Shown here: positions 23,153-31,204 of the stretch, one piece after another
Layout: every line of letters begins with the position of its first letter
How positions within the stretch are numbered: position 1 is the first letter of the stretch
Assembly: GCF_910585845.1 (NCBI RefSeq)
Contig: NZ_CAJUHF010000017.1
Coordinates: 5,227-69,226 of the forward strand
Source: an uncultured Bacteroides sp.
GTDB taxonomy: Bacteria > Bacteroidota > Bacteroidia > Bacteroidales > Bacteroidaceae
DNA length: 64,000 nucleotides
Direction: 5' to 3'
Notes under the pieces: model-generated
What the model was told of the DNA's origin: nothing
Databases searched by the model: none
The model's input: the letters and a program-made list of their open reading frames with translations, nothing else
Position numbers and translations under genes: made by a program

Positions 23153-25093
23153 ATGATAAAGATAACATTTCCAGACGGCTCCGTACGCGAGTTCAGCGAA
23201 GGAGTAACGGGACTGCAAATTGCAGAAAGCATCAGTACGCGCCTGGCACAAGAAGTGCTGGCTTGCGGCGTGAATGGCGAGACTTATGATTTAGGACGTC
23301 CTATCGAAGAGGATGCAGAGTTTGTGCTCTACAAGTGGGAAGACGAACAAGGAAAGCATGCCTTCTGGCACACCAGCGCCCACTTGCTGGCCGAAGCTTT
23401 GCAAGAGCTCTATCCGGGCATCCAGTTCGGTATCGGTCCTGCCATCGAAAACGGATTCTACTATGATGTAGATCCGGGCGAAACAACAATCAAAGAGTCT
23501 GACCTGCCTGCTATCGAAGCGAAAATGGCGGAACTGGCAGCCAAGAAAGAGGCCGTAGTAAGAGAAAACATTTCGAAAGCGGATGCGCTGAAGAAGTTCG
23601 GCGACCGTGGAGAAACCTATAAGTGCGAATTGATTTCCGAACTGGAAGACGGACATATCACCACCTATACGCAAGGTGCATTCACCGACCTGTGCCGTGG
23701 TCCGCACTTGACTACCACTGCACCTATCAAGGCCATCAAACTGATGTCTGTGGCTGGTGCTTACTGGCGCGGACAGGAAGACCGCAAGATGATGACGCGT
23801 ATCTACGGTATAACTTTCCCGAAGAAGAAAATGCTGGACGAATACCTCGTTCTGCTGGAAGAAGCCAAGAAACGCGACCATCGTAAGATCGGAAAAGAAA
23901 TGGACCTGTTCATGTTCTCCGATACGGTAGGCAAGGGTCTGCCCATGTGGTTGCCGAAAGGAACCGCGGTGCGTCTGCGCCTGCAGGAATTCCTGCGCCG
24001 CATCCAGGCACGCTACGATTATCAGGAAGTCATCACTCCGCCTATCGGCAACAAACTGCTTTACATCACTTCCGGACACTATGCCAAGTATGGCAAGGAC
24101 TCCTTCCAACCCATCCATACGCCGGAAGAGGGTGAAGAGTACTTCCTGAAACCGATGAACTGCCCGCACCACTGTATGATATACAAGAACTCACCGCGTT
24201 CCTACAAAGACCTGCCCTTGCGTTTGGCAGAGTTCGGAACCGTCTGCCGTTACGAGCAGAGCGGAGAACTGCACGGACTGACACGTGTACGTAGCTTCAC
24301 GCAGGACGACGCGCACATCTTCTGCCGTCCCGACCAGGTGAAAGACGAATTCCTGCGCGTGATGGACATCATCTCCATCGTGTTCGGTTCTATGGAATTT
24401 GTCAACGTCGAAGCTCAGATCTCCTTGCGCGACAAGGTGAACCGCGAGAAATACATCGGTAGCGATGAAAACTGGGAAAGAGCCGAACAGGCCATCATCG
24501 AAGCCTGCCAGGAGAAAGGACTGGCTGCCAAGATAGAGTATGGAGAAGCCGCTTTCTACGGTCCGAAACTGGACTTCATGGTGAAAGACGCCATCGGACG
24601 CCGTTGGCAGCTGGGTACGATTCAGGTAGATTACAACCTGCCCGAACGCTTCGACCTGGAATATACGGGAGCCGACAACCAGAAGCATCGTCCTGTGATG
24701 GTGCACCGTGCGCCCTTCGGTTCGATGGAACGCTTTGTTGCCGTACTGATCGAGCATACAGCCGGTAAGTTCCCGCTCTGGCTGACGCCCGAACAAGCAG
24801 TCATCCTGCCTATCAGCGAGAAATTCAACGACTACGCCCAAGAGGTGAAGAAATACCTGAAACAGTATGATGTCCGTGCGATTGTGGACGACCGCAACGA
24901 GAAGATCGGACGTAAGATACGCGACAATGAGTTGAAACGTATTCCTTATATGCTTATCGTGGGCGAAAAAGAAGCCGAAAATCAAGAAGTATCCGTGCGT
25001 AAACAGGGTGCAGGCGACCAAGGTACCATGAAATTTGAAGATTTTGCAAAAAAACTGAACGAAGAAGTTCAGAATATGATAAATAAATGGTAA
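23153..25093 (+). CDS. thrS: threonyl-tRNA synthetase
   Basis: A full-length 646-residue class II synthetase: an N-terminal TGS domain (about 1-62), a second editing domain with H-T-S-A-H near residue 68 and the C-R-G-P-H metal motif, and the catalytic core. The core includes M-N-C-P-H-H-C-M-I-Y (zinc cysteine), F-G-T-V-C-R-Y-E (motif 2) and G-S-M-E-R motif 3. The C-terminal anticodon-binding domain contains A-I-V-D-D-R-N-E-K-I-G-R-K-I-R. It heads the conserved thrS-infC-rpmI-rplT block. Confidence 0.97.
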   Translation: MIKITFPDGSVREFSEGVTGLQIAESISTRLAQEVLACGVNGETYDLGRPIEEDAEFVLYKWEDEQGKHAFWHTSAHLLAEALQELYPGIQFGIGPAIENGFYYDVDPGETTIKESDLPAIEAKMAELAAKKEAVVRENISKADALKKFGDRGETYKCELISELEDGHITTYTQGAFTDLCRGPHLTTTAPIKAIKLMSVAGAYWRGQEDRKMMTRIYGITFPKKKMLDEYLVLLEEAKKRDHRKIGKEMDLFMFSDTVGKGLPMWLPKGTAVRLRLQEFLRRIQARYDYQEVITPPIGNKLLYITSGHYAKYGKDSFQPIHTPEEGEEYFLKPMNCPHHCMIYKNSPRSYKDLPLRLAEFGTVCRYEQSGELHGLTRVRSFTQDDAHIFCRPDQVKDEFLRVMDIISIVFGSMEFVNVEAQISLRDKVNREKYIGSDENWERAEQAIIEACQEKGLAAKIEYGEAAFYGPKLDFMVKDAIGRRWQLGTIQVDYNLPERFDLEYTGADNQKHRPVMVHRAPFGSMERFVAVLIEHTAGKFPLWLTPEQAVILPISEKFNDYAQEVKKYLKQYDVRAIVDDRNEKIGRKIRDNELKRIPYMLIVGEKEAENQEVSVRKQGAGDQGTMKFEDFAKKLNEEVQNMINKW

Positions 25094-25155
25094 CTTTGCG
25101 CCCGCTTGTGAAAGCATGCCTGCCGGAGATGTTCCGGAAAAGAGCTTTTACGGGC
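25091..25155 (+). promoter_or_regulatory. infC promoter and structured 5' leader
   Basis: A -7 box TAACTTTG (25091-25098) overlaps the thrS stop codon. The predicted transcript begins with a two-part hairpin (25100-25155): outer stem GCCCG/CGGGC, middle stem GTGAAAGC/GCTTTTAC and inner CCGG/CCGG. About 65 nt remain to the infC ATG. A leader controlling infC-rpmI-rplT, as L20 does in other phyla, is plausible but not shown. Confidence 0.5.
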
Positions 25156-25219
25156 ATAAATAAAATAGAAATAAAATTTGGGAGTAGTAAATAAGAAACA
25201 AACTGGAAAAGGTTATTTA

Positions 25220-25813
25220 ATGAAGAATGACAGTTTAAAAGGGCAATACCGGATTAACGAACAAATCCGTGCCAAAGAAGTCCGCATAGTGGGTGATGAA
25301 GTTGGAGCGTCTAACGTATATCCGATAGCTCAGGCATTAAGGCTTGCAGAAGAACATGAAGCGGATCTCGTGGAGATTTCTCCTAATGCGCAACCCCCTG
25401 TTTGTCGTATCATCGACTACTCTAAATTTCTTTATCAGCTGAAGAAGCGTCAGAAAGAGCAGAAGGCGAAACAGGTGAAAGTGAATGTGAAGGAGATCCG
25501 TTTCGGACCCCAGACCGATGATCACGATTACAATTTCAAGCTGAAGCATGCCATCGGCTTCCTCGAAGACGGCGATAAAGTGAAAGCATATGTTTTCTTC
25601 AAAGGACGTTCCATTCTGTTCAAGGAGCAAGGTGAAGTGCTGCTGTTGCGTTTTGCCAACGACTTGGAAGAATATGCGAAAGTAGACCAAATGCCTATTC
25701 TGGAAGGAAAGAGAATGACCATACAGCTTTCGCCGAAGAAGAAAGATGCCCCGAAGAAGAATGCCGCTCCAAAGGCTCCGGCAGCTGAGACAACGGAAAA
25801 GAAAGAGAAATGA
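25220..25813 (+). CDS. infC: translation initiation factor IF-3
   Basis: A 197-residue IF-3 with the N-domain (Y-R-I-N-E-Q-I-R-A-K-E-V-R-I-V), a basic linker helix with K-K-R-Q-K-E-Q-K-A-K, and a C-domain containing V-K-E-I-R-F-G-P. The tail has extra K-K-D-A-P-K-K-N-A-A-P-K-A-P repeats. I use ATG 25220. The frame is open upstream to a TTG at 25178, which cannot be excluded because IF-3 genes often use rare start codons. Confidence 0.93.
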   Translation: MKNDSLKGQYRINEQIRAKEVRIVGDEVGASNVYPIAQALRLAEEHEADLVEISPNAQPPVCRIIDYSKFLYQLKKRQKEQKAKQVKVNVKEIRFGPQTDDHDYNFKLKHAIGFLEDGDKVKAYVFFKGRSILFKEQGEVLLLRFANDLEEYAKVDQMPILEGKRMTIQLSPKKKDAPKKNAAPKAPAAETTEKKEK

Positions 25814-25874
25814 GTAACGCCATAGGTATAGTGCGTTGCCATATATTTAATAATTAAAATAAAACTAACTAAAG

Positions 25875-26072
25875 ATGCCAAAGATGAAGACTAACTCCGG
25901 TTCTAAAAAGAGATTCACTCTTACCGGAACAGGTAAAATCAAAAGAAAGCACGCTTTTCATAGTCACATCCTGACTAAGAAAACTAAGAAGCAAAAAAGA
26001 AATCTGTGCTACTCAACACTTGTTGACACAACAAATGTAAGCCAGGTTAAGGAACTCTTAGCAATGAAGTAA
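25875..26072 (+). CDS. rpmI: 50S ribosomal protein L35
   Basis: A 65-residue, very basic protein starting M-P-K-M-K-T-N-S-G-S-K-K-R-F, the family N-terminus. It lies between infC and rplT as in most bacteria and is presumably co-transcribed with them. Confidence 0.95.
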   Translation: MPKMKTNSGSKKRFTLTGTGKIKRKHAFHSHILTKKTKKQKRNLCYSTLVDTTNVSQVKELLAMK

Positions 26073-26173
26073 AAAAAGAGCGTACAAAGTATTTTAAAGT
26101 TATTAACCGAATGCATTAGCTTTAAGTCCGTTGCGTGAAGTAATGGCGCTAACATTCAAAATTTAGTAAAACT

Positions 26174-26524
26174 ATGCCAAGATCAGTAAATCACGTTGCT
26201 TCAAGAGCAAAAAGAAAGAAAATTTTGAAATTGACCAGAGGTTACTTTGGTGCAAGAAAAAATGTATGGACCGTTGCCAAGAATACTTGGGAGAAAGGTC
26301 TGACTTATGCGTTCCGCGACCGTAAGAACAAGAAAAGAAACTTCCGCGCTTTGTGGATTCAGCGTATCAATGCGGCAGCCCGTTTGGAAGGAATGTCTTA
26401 TTCTAAGCTGATGGGTGCTTTGCATAATGCAGGTATCGAAATCAACCGTAAGGTTTTGGCCGATTTGGCTATGAACCATCCGGAAGCTTTCAAGGCTATC
26501 GTTGCTAAGGCTAAAGCTGCATAA
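26174..26524 (+). CDS. rplT: 50S ribosomal protein L20
   Basis: A 116-residue basic protein with the L20 signature M-P-R-S-V-N-H-V-A-S-R-A-K-R-K-K and the globular C-domain A-A-R-L-E-G-M-S-Y-S-K-L. It is the last gene of the thrS-infC-rpmI-rplT block and binds 23S rRNA early in assembly. A hairpin and an ncRNA candidate follow. Confidence 0.96.
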   Translation: MPRSVNHVASRAKRKKILKLTRGYFGARKNVWTVAKNTWEKGLTYAFRDRKNKKRNFRALWIQRINAAARLEGMSYSKLMGALHNAGIEINRKVLADLAMNHPEAFKAIVAKAKAA

Positions 26525-26546
26525 GTAAGGAAAAGAAAAAATAGAT

Positions 26547-26579
26547 AAGGTGCTGATTGCGAATAGTAATCGGCACCTT
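26547..26579 (+). terminator. hairpin behind rplT
   Basis: The 12-bp stem AAGGTGCTGATT/AATCGGCACCTT (one wobble pair) lies 22 bp after the rplT stop. It lacks a good T-run, so termination may be partial. A second hairpin (26605-26641, GCATAAAAA.../...TTTTATGC) follows. Confidence 0.55.
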
Positions 26580-26670
26580 GTGCATATAGAGGGGGAGATA
26601 GGAGGCATAAAAAATGCCGGAGAATGTGAACATTTTTATGCTTTTCCTTGTTTCTTTCACAGAAACTCAC

Positions 26671-26678
26671 TACATTTG
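26671..26678 (+). promoter_or_regulatory. -7 box of the ncRNA candidate
   Basis: TACATTTG fits TAnnTTTG and lies just before a terminator-bounded non-coding unit of about 228 nt. Confidence 0.6.
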
Positions 26679-26684
26679 TTGTAG

Positions 26685-26912
26685 AAAATATAGCCGCATT
26701 GATTAGATCGGGAAACTCATCAAATTTTAATGAAATACCGAGACAAGCTTCGCTCCTCAATGGCGGGCCACGCCCTTCGGGGTAACCTTTGAGTCGGTGG
26801 ATTACAAAGAGGAGGAGCACTCAAATCATGTCATTCGGAGTTTCATCACATCATCGATGCGGCTTCTTTATAAAGGGAACGGTAATCATTCAGACTACCG
26901 TTCCCTTTCTTT
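26685..26912 (+). ncRNA. 6S-like / Bacteroidales-1-type RNA candidate
   Basis: The unit is bounded by its own -7 box (26671-26678) and a strong terminator at 26872-26912 (13-bp stem AAAGGGAACGGTA/TACCGTTCCCTTT, then T-rich). Nested complementary pairs suggest a long rod: AGCCGCAT near the 5' end with ATGCGGCT near 26855, GAAACTC with GAGTTTC, and GCTCCTC with GAGGAGC. No coding frame fits. The Bacteroidales-1 RNA motif is known to lie behind L20 genes, and I recall it being equated with 6S RNA; identity here rests on position and architecture. Confidence 0.6.
26872..26912 (+). terminator. intrinsic terminator of the ncRNA candidate
   Basis: A perfect 13-bp stem AAAGGGAACGGTA/TACCGTTCCCTTT with an 11-nt loop, then CTTTATAT. 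Confidence 0.85.
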
Positions 26913-27039
26913 ATATGCTTGGTATAAGTATTAGCTAAGGGGAGCAGCAGTGGATATTCAGGATCAGCGGATATTTCGGGATCAGTAGATATTTCAGGTG
27001 GGTAATATTGCCAGTTTGAGAGGTGTACGAGACGGCTGA

Positions 27040-27147
27040 TTCCGTCTTGTGGGACGAAGGATTTCGTCTCATGAGACAAAAAAATCCGTCTCATGAGATG
27101 AAAAATTTCGTCTTGCGGGACGAAAAAATCCGTCCCATGAGATGAGA
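27040..27147. repeat. five-unit 22-bp tandem array of near-palindromes
   Basis: CGTC starts recur at 27043, 27065, 27087, 27109 and 27131, an exact 22-bp period. Each unit holds a 14-bp near-palindrome such as CGTCTCATGAGACA or CGTCTTGCGGGACG, separated by A/T-rich runs. The array lies in the gap between the ncRNA candidate and the 3' end of paaK, so it is not in an obvious promoter. Confidence 0.75.
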
Positions 27148-27180
27148 GGGATACATTCTATAAGTGGGTGTTGTTTTCCT

Positions 27181-27320
27181 AAAGATCAGTGTTGTTTTTC
27201 TAAGGCAGTGTTTTTTTCTTAAGGATCAGTGTTATTTTTCTAAGAGTAAGTCTATTTCCCTAAAGGTCAGTACTATTTTTCTAAAGGTCACCTTTACAGT
27301 TCTAAAGGTGACCTTTAGAG
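27181..27320. repeat. degenerate array of about 21-bp units
   Basis: Units of the type GATCAGTGTTNTTTTTCTAA recur about every 19-21 bp. The array ends in a self-complementary pair (AAAGGTCACCTTT and AAAGGTGACCTTT). Together with the 22-bp array it fills the roughly 450-bp gap before paaK; no gene was found there. Confidence 0.6.
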
Positions 27321-27364
27321 TTTGTATCAAAGAGTAGGATATCAAGAGGAGAGAGGAGAAACGC

Positions 27365-28672
27365 TTATCGGTTCTGGCGCAAGTCTTTCACCCTGACGGC
27401 TTTTCCTTCGCTTTTGGGGAGGGAGCCTTTCTTGACGAGCTTCACTTTGGGAGTGACGAGTATTTCGTCTTTCAGTTGGCGCGTGATCTCTTTGCGTATC
27501 TTCTCCAGCTCAATGTAATTGTCGGTGGAAAGGTCGCTCAGCTCTACTTCCACAATCATTTCGTCCTGATTGTTGGTGGTCTCCAGTGTGATGAGATAGT
27601 TGCTGCCCAGCTGCGGGAACTGCACCAGAATCTTTTCCACCTGCATCGGGAAGATGTTGACACCCTTGATGATGAACATGTCGTCGCTACGCCCTTTGAT
27701 GCGGTCGATGCGTAGGTGCGTACGTCCGCAGGGGCATTCTCCGGGGAGGATGCGGGTCAGGTCTCTGGTGCGGTAACGCAACAGGGGCATCATTTCACGG
27801 TCGAGAGTGGTCAGCACCAGCTCGCCGATTTCTCCGTCGGGGACAGGGTCGCCTGTTTCAGGGTTGATGATTTCGACGAGGTAACAATCTTCCCAGAAGT
27901 GCATGCCGTTCTGTTCCTGACACTCGAAGGCGACACCGGGACCGTTCATCTCCGTCATGCCGAAGCTGTTGTATGCCTTGACGTTCAGCATGCGCTCAAT
28001 CTTCCTGCGTTGTTCGTCGGTGTGGGGTTCCGCACCGATGACAAGGGTCTTCAGACTGGTGCTTGTGGGGTCTATGCCCTCTTCGTGGAAGACTTCTGCC
28101 AGACGGATGGCATAGCTGGGGATGGCATGCAGGGCGGTGGTCTTGAAGTCGGTGATGAATTTGATCTGCCGTTTGCTGTTGCCGGCGGCGGCAGGCACGG
28201 TAAGTGCCCCCAAGCGTTCGGCGCCGTACTGGAAGCCCAGTCCGCCGGTGAACATGCCATATCCGGAACTGTTTTGGAAGACGTCTGTCCGGCGTATGCC
28301 CACCATGTAGAGGCAACGCGCTATCAGGTTTGCCCATGAATCAAGGTCGTGTTGCGAGTGGACGATGACGGTCGGCGTGCCGGTAGTTCCGCTTGAGGAG
28401 TGGATGCGTACGCCGTCTTCGTGCATGTTGCCCGACACCATGCCGAATGGATAGCAGGCGCGCATATCGGCTTTGGTGGTGAATGGGATCTTGCGTATGT
28501 CGTCCAGGGTGCGGATGCTGTCGGCGGTGATGCCGTGCTCTTGGAATACTTTTTGGTAATATGGCGAATGGGCGGCGATGCCGATCGTCTTCTTGAGCCG
28601 TTGAAGTTGCAATTCCTGCAACTTCTCGCGGCTCATGGTCTCTATCTCTTCTTCCCAGTATTTGCTATTCAT
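27365..28672 (-). CDS. paaK: phenylacetate-CoA ligase family protein
   Basis: A 435-residue AMP-forming acyl-CoA ligase of the PaaK type. The P-loop S-S-S-G-T-T-G-T-P-T lies at residues 92-101, F-G-M-T-E-M in the middle, and the C-terminal domain ends with K-S-E-G-K-A-V-R-V. It sits 27 bp behind iorB in an iorA-iorB-paaK operon. The set suggests oxidative decarboxylation of aryl-pyruvates to aryl-acetyl-CoA with the ligase acting on free aryl acetates, so arylacetate made from aromatic amino acids and CoA thioesters can be interconverted. Confidence 0.9.
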   Translation of the reverse strand: MNSKYWEEEIETMSREKLQELQLQRLKKTIGIAAHSPYYQKVFQEHGITADSIRTLDDIRKIPFTTKADMRACYPFGMVSGNMHEDGVRIHSSSGTTGTPTVIVHSQHDLDSWANLIARCLYMVGIRRTDVFQNSSGYGMFTGGLGFQYGAERLGALTVPAAAGNSKRQIKFITDFKTTALHAIPSYAIRLAEVFHEEGIDPTSTSLKTLVIGAEPHTDEQRRKIERMLNVKAYNSFGMTEMNGPGVAFECQEQNGMHFWEDCYLVEIINPETGDPVPDGEIGELVLTTLDREMMPLLRYRTRDLTRILPGECPCGRTHLRIDRIKGRSDDMFIIKGVNIFPMQVEKILVQFPQLGSNYLITLETTNNQDEMIVEVELSDLSTDNYIELEKIRKEITRQLKDEILVTPKVKLVKKGSLPKSEGKAVRVKDLRQNR

Positions 28673-28699
28673 GGTTCCGGTTGTTTTGTTTGAGGGGGC

Positions 28700-29281
28700 T
28701 TACATTAATTTTTCGGCAATTTCCTTGCCTGCGGCAAGGGCTCTGAGGTTCATCTCTACGACGGCTTCGCCTTTTCGTTCGAAGATTTCGCGGATGCTGG
28801 TCTGTATCTTCTCGTAGTCGATGCCCAGGAAGGGGACGGTGGCTCCGAGCAGGACAATGTTTGCCACGCGGGCGGAGCCGGCTTCTTTGGCAACCTTGTC
28901 CACGTCGAGTACGATCTTATGGGGCAGCTTCTCCAGCTCTGCCTTGATGTCGGCTTCTGCCGGATAGTTGGGGATGTTGACAAACGGGTTTTCGTTGGTC
29001 ACTAACCATCCTTCGCTGCTCAGGTAGGGGAGGTAGCGCAGCCCTTCCATCGGTTCGAGGGAGATGATCAGGTCGCACCTGCCCGAAGGAATCAGGTCGG
29101 AGGCGATGGGGCGGTCGCTGATGCGGAGGTTCGACTGTACGTCGCCGCCCCGTTGGCTCATGCCGTGCACTTCCGCTTGTTTCATGTACAACCCGTCTTT
29201 CAGGGCGGCTTTACCGATCACTGTGGCGATGGAGAGGATGCCTTGTCCGCCTACGCCGGAAAGTATGATGTCTTTTTTCAT
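28700..29281 (-). CDS. iorB: indolepyruvate:ferredoxin oxidoreductase beta subunit
   Basis: A 193-residue gamma/beta-type subunit of 2-oxoacid:ferredoxin oxidoreductases. It begins K-K-D-I-I-L-S-G-V-G-G-Q-G-I-L-S, the family N-terminal glycine-rich signature, and contains Q-A-E-V-H-G-M-S-Q-R-G-G. It pairs with IorA encoded upstream to convert aryl pyruvates to aryl-acetyl-CoA with reduced ferredoxin. A 100-bp gap made mostly of 13-bp tandem repeats separates it from iorA, which could modulate its expression. Confidence 0.93.
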   Translation of the reverse strand: MKKDIILSGVGGQGILSIATVIGKAALKDGLYMKQAEVHGMSQRGGDVQSNLRISDRPIASDLIPSGRCDLIISLEPMEGLRYLPYLSSEGWLVTNENPFVNIPNYPAEADIKAELEKLPHKIVLDVDKVAKEAGSARVANIVLLGATVPFLGIDYEKIQTSIREIFERKGEAVVEMNLRALAAGKEIAEKLM

Positions 29282-29290
29282 GGTTTTCGT

Positions 29291-29397
29291 TCGCTTGTTT
29301 CGTTTGCTTGTTTCGCTTACTTGTTTCGTTCGCTTGTTTCACTTACTTGTTTCACTCGCTTGTTTCGTTTACCTGCTGCATTTACTTGTTTCGCTTT
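29291..29397. repeat. 13-bp tandem repeat (VNTR), eight units, between iorA and iorB
   Basis: The word CTTGTTTC recurs at 29294, 29307, 29320, 29333, 29346, 29359 and 29385, with a degenerate unit at 29372, an exact 13-bp period. The array contains the last codons and stop of iorA and ends 10 bp before the iorB start. Thirteen is not a multiple of three, so unit gain or loss changes spacing and could shift the iorA end. Confidence 0.85.
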
Positions 29398-30974
29398 TTA
29401 CGTGCTAAAGTCTGGATGCATTCCCGGCGCGGGATGATGACGGACACGCCGTGGTAGTCGATCTCTTCGCGGATGACTTGCTTCATCTCTTCGTAGTTCT
29501 TCTTGAGGGGAACCACTACGCGTATGTGTTCGGGCGCTACGCCAATACCGGCGCAGATGGCTTCGAGGCGTCCTGTTCCGGCTGAATCCTGTCCGCCTGT
29601 CATGGCGGTGGTTTCATTGTCGGAGATGACGATGGTGACGTTGGCATTCTCGTTGACACAGTCCAAGAGGCCCGTCATGCCGGAGTGGGTGAAGGTGGAG
29701 TCGCCGATGACGGCCACGGCAGGATGCAGTCCGCCGTCGGATGCGCCTTTGGCCATCGTGATGGATGCGCCCATGTCCACGCAAGAGTGGATGGCGTTGA
29801 ACGGGGCATTGGCTCCTAAGGTGTAGCAGCCGATGTCGCTGAACACTTTGTGGTCGGGATATTCTTCTTTCAGTACTTGTGTCAGCACGGTGTACATGTC
29901 GCGGTGTCCGCATCCTTCGCACAAGGCGGGCGGACGCATTTCGACGATTGCAGGTACGCCGAATTCCGATGGGTTCTCCTTGCCTACACAGCGTGCCACC
30001 TTGTCCGGATTCAGTTCGCCGTCCGGTGTCAATGTTCCGTCCAGGCGTCCTTTCACTTTGATGCCGATGCCGAGATAACCTTTCAGCTGCTTCTCTACGA
30101 AAGGTTGTCCGTCTTCCAGCACCAGTATTTCTTCGCACTCCTCAGCCAGCCGCAGGAGTTGCTTCTTGGGCAACGGATATTGTCCTATTTTCAGTACGGG
30201 ATATTCGCATCCTTCGGGATAGTTCTCCATCAGGTAGTTGTAGCCGATGCCGCAGGCGATGATACCCATTTTCTTGTTCGGTCCGTCGATGTACTTGTTG
30301 TATGGAGAGTTCTCGGACGCTTCGATGAATTCTGCCTGACGTTCCAGCAGGACTTTGTAACGCTTGCGCGCATTGCCCGGCAGCAGGATGAACTGGCGCG
30401 GATCGTCGCTGAACGATATCCCGTTCTGAGGCTGCTGCGCTTTCCGTTCTACTCCGGAGCGTGAGTGTGCCAAGCGGGTGACCATGCGCAACAATACCGG
30501 TTCGCCTATCTTTTCGGAGAAAGCGAAGCCGTTGTATGCCATGTCGTATGCCTCCTGCTGGTTGCTCGGTTCGTACATCGGAATCAGGGCGAAGTCGCCA
30601 TAGAAGCGGCTGTCCTGTTCGTTTTGCGAAGAGTGCATGCTGGGATCGTCGGCGGCTACTACGATCAGTCCGCCTTTTACGCCTGTGACGGCCGAGTTGA
30701 TGAAACAGTCGGCTGCCACGTTCATGCCTACGTGCTTCATGCACACCAGTGCCCGTTTGCCAACGAACGACATGCCCAGTGCGGCTTCCATAGCCGTCTT
30801 TTCGTTGGTTGCCCAGCGGCTGTGGATCTTCTCTTTCTCCGGGGCGGGTGCCGTTTGGATGTATTCGGTGATTTCCGTAGAGGGGGTGCCAGGATAGGCG
30901 TAGACGCCGGAGAGTCCGGCATCTAATGCAGCTTGTGCAATGGCTTCGTCGCCAAGTAAGAGTTGCTTGCTCAT
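29382..30974 (-). CDS. iorA: indolepyruvate:ferredoxin oxidoreductase alpha subunit
   Basis: A 530-residue thiamine-pyrophosphate enzyme. The N-terminal pyruvate-ferredoxin-oxidoreductase domain has G-V-Y-A-Y-P-G-T-P-S-T-E-I. The TPP-binding domain has C-E-G-C-G-H-R and G-D-S-T-F-T-H-S-G-M. Many IorA proteins continue into a ferredoxin domain with two C-x2-C-x2-C-x3-C motifs; here the protein ends R-K-K-R-N-K without one, so a separate ferredoxin must take the electrons. Its last codons and stop lie inside the 13-bp repeat array. Confidence 0.93.
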   Translation of the reverse strand: MSKQLLLGDEAIAQAALDAGLSGVYAYPGTPSTEITEYIQTAPAPEKEKIHSRWATNEKTAMEAALGMSFVGKRALVCMKHVGMNVAADCFINSAVTGVKGGLIVVAADDPSMHSSQNEQDSRFYGDFALIPMYEPSNQQEAYDMAYNGFAFSEKIGEPVLLRMVTRLAHSRSGVERKAQQPQNGISFSDDPRQFILLPGNARKRYKVLLERQAEFIEASENSPYNKYIDGPNKKMGIIACGIGYNYLMENYPEGCEYPVLKIGQYPLPKKQLLRLAEECEEILVLEDGQPFVEKQLKGYLGIGIKVKGRLDGTLTPDGELNPDKVARCVGKENPSEFGVPAIVEMRPPALCEGCGHRDMYTVLTQVLKEEYPDHKVFSDIGCYTLGANAPFNAIHSCVDMGASITMAKGASDGGLHPAVAVIGDSTFTHSGMTGLLDCVNENANVTIVISDNETTAMTGGQDSAGTGRLEAICAGIGVAPEHIRVVVPLKKNYEEMKQVIREEIDYHGVSVIIPRRECIQTLARKKRNK

Positions 30975-31169
30975 ATCAGGTTGTTTTTAATGTTAGCATG
31001 TGGATGTGCCAAAACTGATATGGACCACAAGTTACCCGGATGTATCATGCCATTCTCTGAATGCATTCTCTGAATGGATTGCTGATGTTTTTATCATAAA
31101 ATCTGTGCCAATTTGCGTAATCTGCGTAATCTGTGGTGAGTTCTGGCACACCGCTGTGTTTCTCACTCG

Positions 31170-31177
31170 CAAATATA
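31170..31177 (-). promoter_or_regulatory. possible -7 box of the iorA-iorB-paaK operon
   Basis: TATATTTG on the minus strand fits TAnnTTTG but would give a leader of about 190 nt. The gap 30975-31204 otherwise shows only a direct repeat of ATTCTCTGAATG. Confidence 0.35.
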
Positions 31178-31204
31178 GCCCTTTGCTTTTATTTTATCAT
31201 CATC

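Noticed and set aside
25176..25220. ATT or TTG start for IF-3
   Set aside because: The ATT at 25176 is out of frame and followed by a stop. The TTG at 25178 is in frame but gives an atypical N-terminus, so ATG 25220 was kept.
26846..27094. Minus-strand 82-codon frame
   Set aside because: It runs through the ncRNA terminator and the 22-bp palindrome array and its product is low-complexity; a chance frame.
27040..27147. Possible small CRISPR array
   Set aside because: The 22-bp units are contiguous with no unique spacers, and no cas gene is near. The same holds for the 20-bp array at 50087 and the 13-bp array at 29291.
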